Below are positions 22,726 to 23,231 of a stretch of DNA of 23,231 bases, one piece after another; the first letter of the stretch is position 1; every line of letters starts with the position of its first letter. The position numbers and the translations under genes were made by a program. The notes beneath the pieces were generated by a model. The model was given only the letters and a program-made list of their open reading frames with translations, made no database searches and had not been told where the DNA came from. This DNA comes from CAZIPZ01 sp964541075. GTDB lineage: Bacteria > Acidobacteriota > Terriglobia > 20CM-2-55-15. The stretch covers positions 1 to 23,231 of the forward strand of contig CAZIPZ010000041.1 of assembly GCA_964541075.1 (NCBI GenBank). Reading direction: 5' to 3'.

Positions 22726-23111
22726 CAACGAAACGCCTACCATGAGTGCCAAAAATTTTTCAAAGTTTTTCTCTTCCTTTGTATTTTCTGCCGAGTTCTA
22801 ACCTCTTAAAGCTTGACGAGCTGAGACTGATTTTCCTTTGTTCAGAACCCCGGAAGCCAAAAGGCAAAAAGCGCGGCGGCTAAGACTTTCATTGAGTACT
22901 GAAGGAACTAGTGGCCGCGGTGCTACTGACGGCTGGTGAGCGGAGCTGTCGGCAGCAAGTCTCATGCCTCCGTGAGACAGGCAGGCTGGAAAGAAAAACC
23001 AGGCAGGGGTCCGGCGAACAAGGCCGCACACCCAGACTTGATCTTTTATTCGTGCGCGAAAGGCATCTTGAGGTCAGTTGCACTTCAAATTTCACCCAAG
23101 GAGGTCCAGCA
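22726..23111. other. Non-coding region of 386 bp, probably the leader of the small ORFs
   Basis: No convincing gene. A 19-codon ORF at 22742-22801 (MSAKNFSKFFSSFVFSAEF) has no Shine-Dalgarno and may be chance. The middle part can fold: CTGACGGC with GTCGGCAG (22926-22955, one mismatch) and a perfect GTCTCA/TGAGAC hairpin with an 8-nt loop at 22959-22978, followed by two copies of CAGGCAGG. A longer frame opening at 22911 runs in frame into the 10-aa ORF below, but its composition (many Arg, Gln and Cys) does not look like a protein. I see no clear promoter. Confidence 0.5.
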
Positions 23112-23144
23112 ATGAACGAAAACTACGGAGTAATTTGGATCTAA
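23112..23144 (+). CDS. Putative 10-aa peptide MNENYGVIWI
   Basis: ATG at 23112 is preceded by a perfect Shine-Dalgarno AAGGAGG (23098-23104) with 7-nt spacing, and the frame closes after ten codons with TAA. The product, if made, has a polar start and a hydrophobic aromatic end (YGVIWI). It lies downstream of the peptidase/HlyD protein and 54 nt before another ORF that also opens M-x-E-N behind a good ribosome site. It could be a free signalling peptide, the core of a modified peptide without a long leader, or a translated leader that controls the next gene. The strength of the ribosome site is the main evidence; ten codons alone prove nothing. Confidence 0.4.
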   Translation: MNENYGVIWI

Positions 23145-23198
23145 GCGTTGTGTTCCGAGATTTCCAGTAAAACAACCGCACTAAGCATTGGAGGAATT

Positions 23199-23231
23199 AT
23201 GAAAGAGAACAACCCGATGGCCGAAATTGGA
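23199..23231 (+). CDS. Start of a further ORF, MKENNPMAEIG, cut by the window end
   Basis: ATG at 23199 follows GGAGG (23190-23194) by 4 nt. Eleven codons are visible before the window ends; the frame is still open. The first residues (MKENNP) resemble those of the 10-aa ORF (MNENYG). It could be a second small peptide or the start of a larger protein such as a modifying enzyme or transporter; the sequence shown cannot decide. Confidence 0.5.
   Translation, partial: MKENNPMAEIG

Noticed and set aside
22742..22801. 19-codon ORF MSAKNFSKFFSSFVFSAEF just after the gap
   Set aside because: No Shine-Dalgarno and built mostly from a T-rich stretch; kept only as a note because it borders the gap and small peptides are suspected nearby.
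22798..23031. Minus-strand 77-codon ORF in the region upstream of the micro-ORFs
   Set aside because: Arg/Ser/Pro-rich with no ribosome site and no recognisable motif; it overlaps the apparent RNA hairpins.
22911..23144. 77-codon reading of the 10-aa ORF starting at ATG 22911
   Set aside because: The upstream part has a chance-like composition and no ribosome site, while the internal ATG 23112 has a perfect one.
1..23231. tRNA, rRNA, CRISPR arrays, insertion sequences, phage genes
   Set aside because: Looked for cloverleaf patterns, regularly spaced repeats, transposase or integrase motifs and terminal inverted repeats; none seen.

Overview
The window is about 23 kb of gene-dense bacterial chromosome of roughly even base composition. 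A GWxTD-domain protein beside a carboxypeptidase-regulatory-domain outer-membrane protein, a PDZ/GAF/PAS histidine kinase with its NtrC-type partner, and an LPS-type glycosyltransferase together suggest a Gram-negative Acidobacteriota member. This lineage call is an inference from gene content. A run of ten Ns at 22713-22722 marks a scaffold gap, so this is probably a draft or metagenome assembly.

Layout. (1) 57-2035: an unrecognised 117-aa protein converges on a minus-strand pair, a Cys-rich zinc-binding-like protein followed by a family 9 glycosyltransferase. (2) 2045-2310: rpsU with a good sigma70 promoter and a TTG start, followed by about 450 bp without a convincing gene but with two small hairpins and a short protein-like antisense frame. 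(3) 10409-2756, minus strand: an extended -10 promoter drives a GWxTD lipoprotein-like secreted protein, an outer-membrane barrel-like protein, a PDZ-membrane-GAF-PAS histidine kinase and a sigma54-activating response regulator. (4) 10483-12768, plus strand: serS, a DUF2085 membrane protein and a zinc-ribbon membrane protein. (5) 17592-12765, minus strand: heat-shock cluster hsp20-clpB, then groEL behind its own promoter with a perfect CIRCE operator. (6) 17589-19819: an RlmI-like 23S rRNA methyltransferase and queA, divergent and only 17 bp apart. (7) 19953-20376: a cold-shock gene with a consensus promoter, a leader of about 140 nt and a strong terminator. (8) 20395-end: a PqqD-like/M50 peptidase/HlyD fusion protein, the gap, an apparently structured leader, and two very short ORFs, each behind a strong Shine-Dalgarno. 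The second runs off the window.

Most of the window is housekeeping: translation, RNA modification, protein quality control and envelope. The place most likely to hold something undescribed is the right edge. There, a membrane fusion protein of the kind used to process and export peptides is followed by a 10-codon ORF encoding MNENYGVIWI and a second ORF starting MKENNP. This could be a minimal peptide production or export locus, but the part that would decide it lies beyond the window and across the gap.
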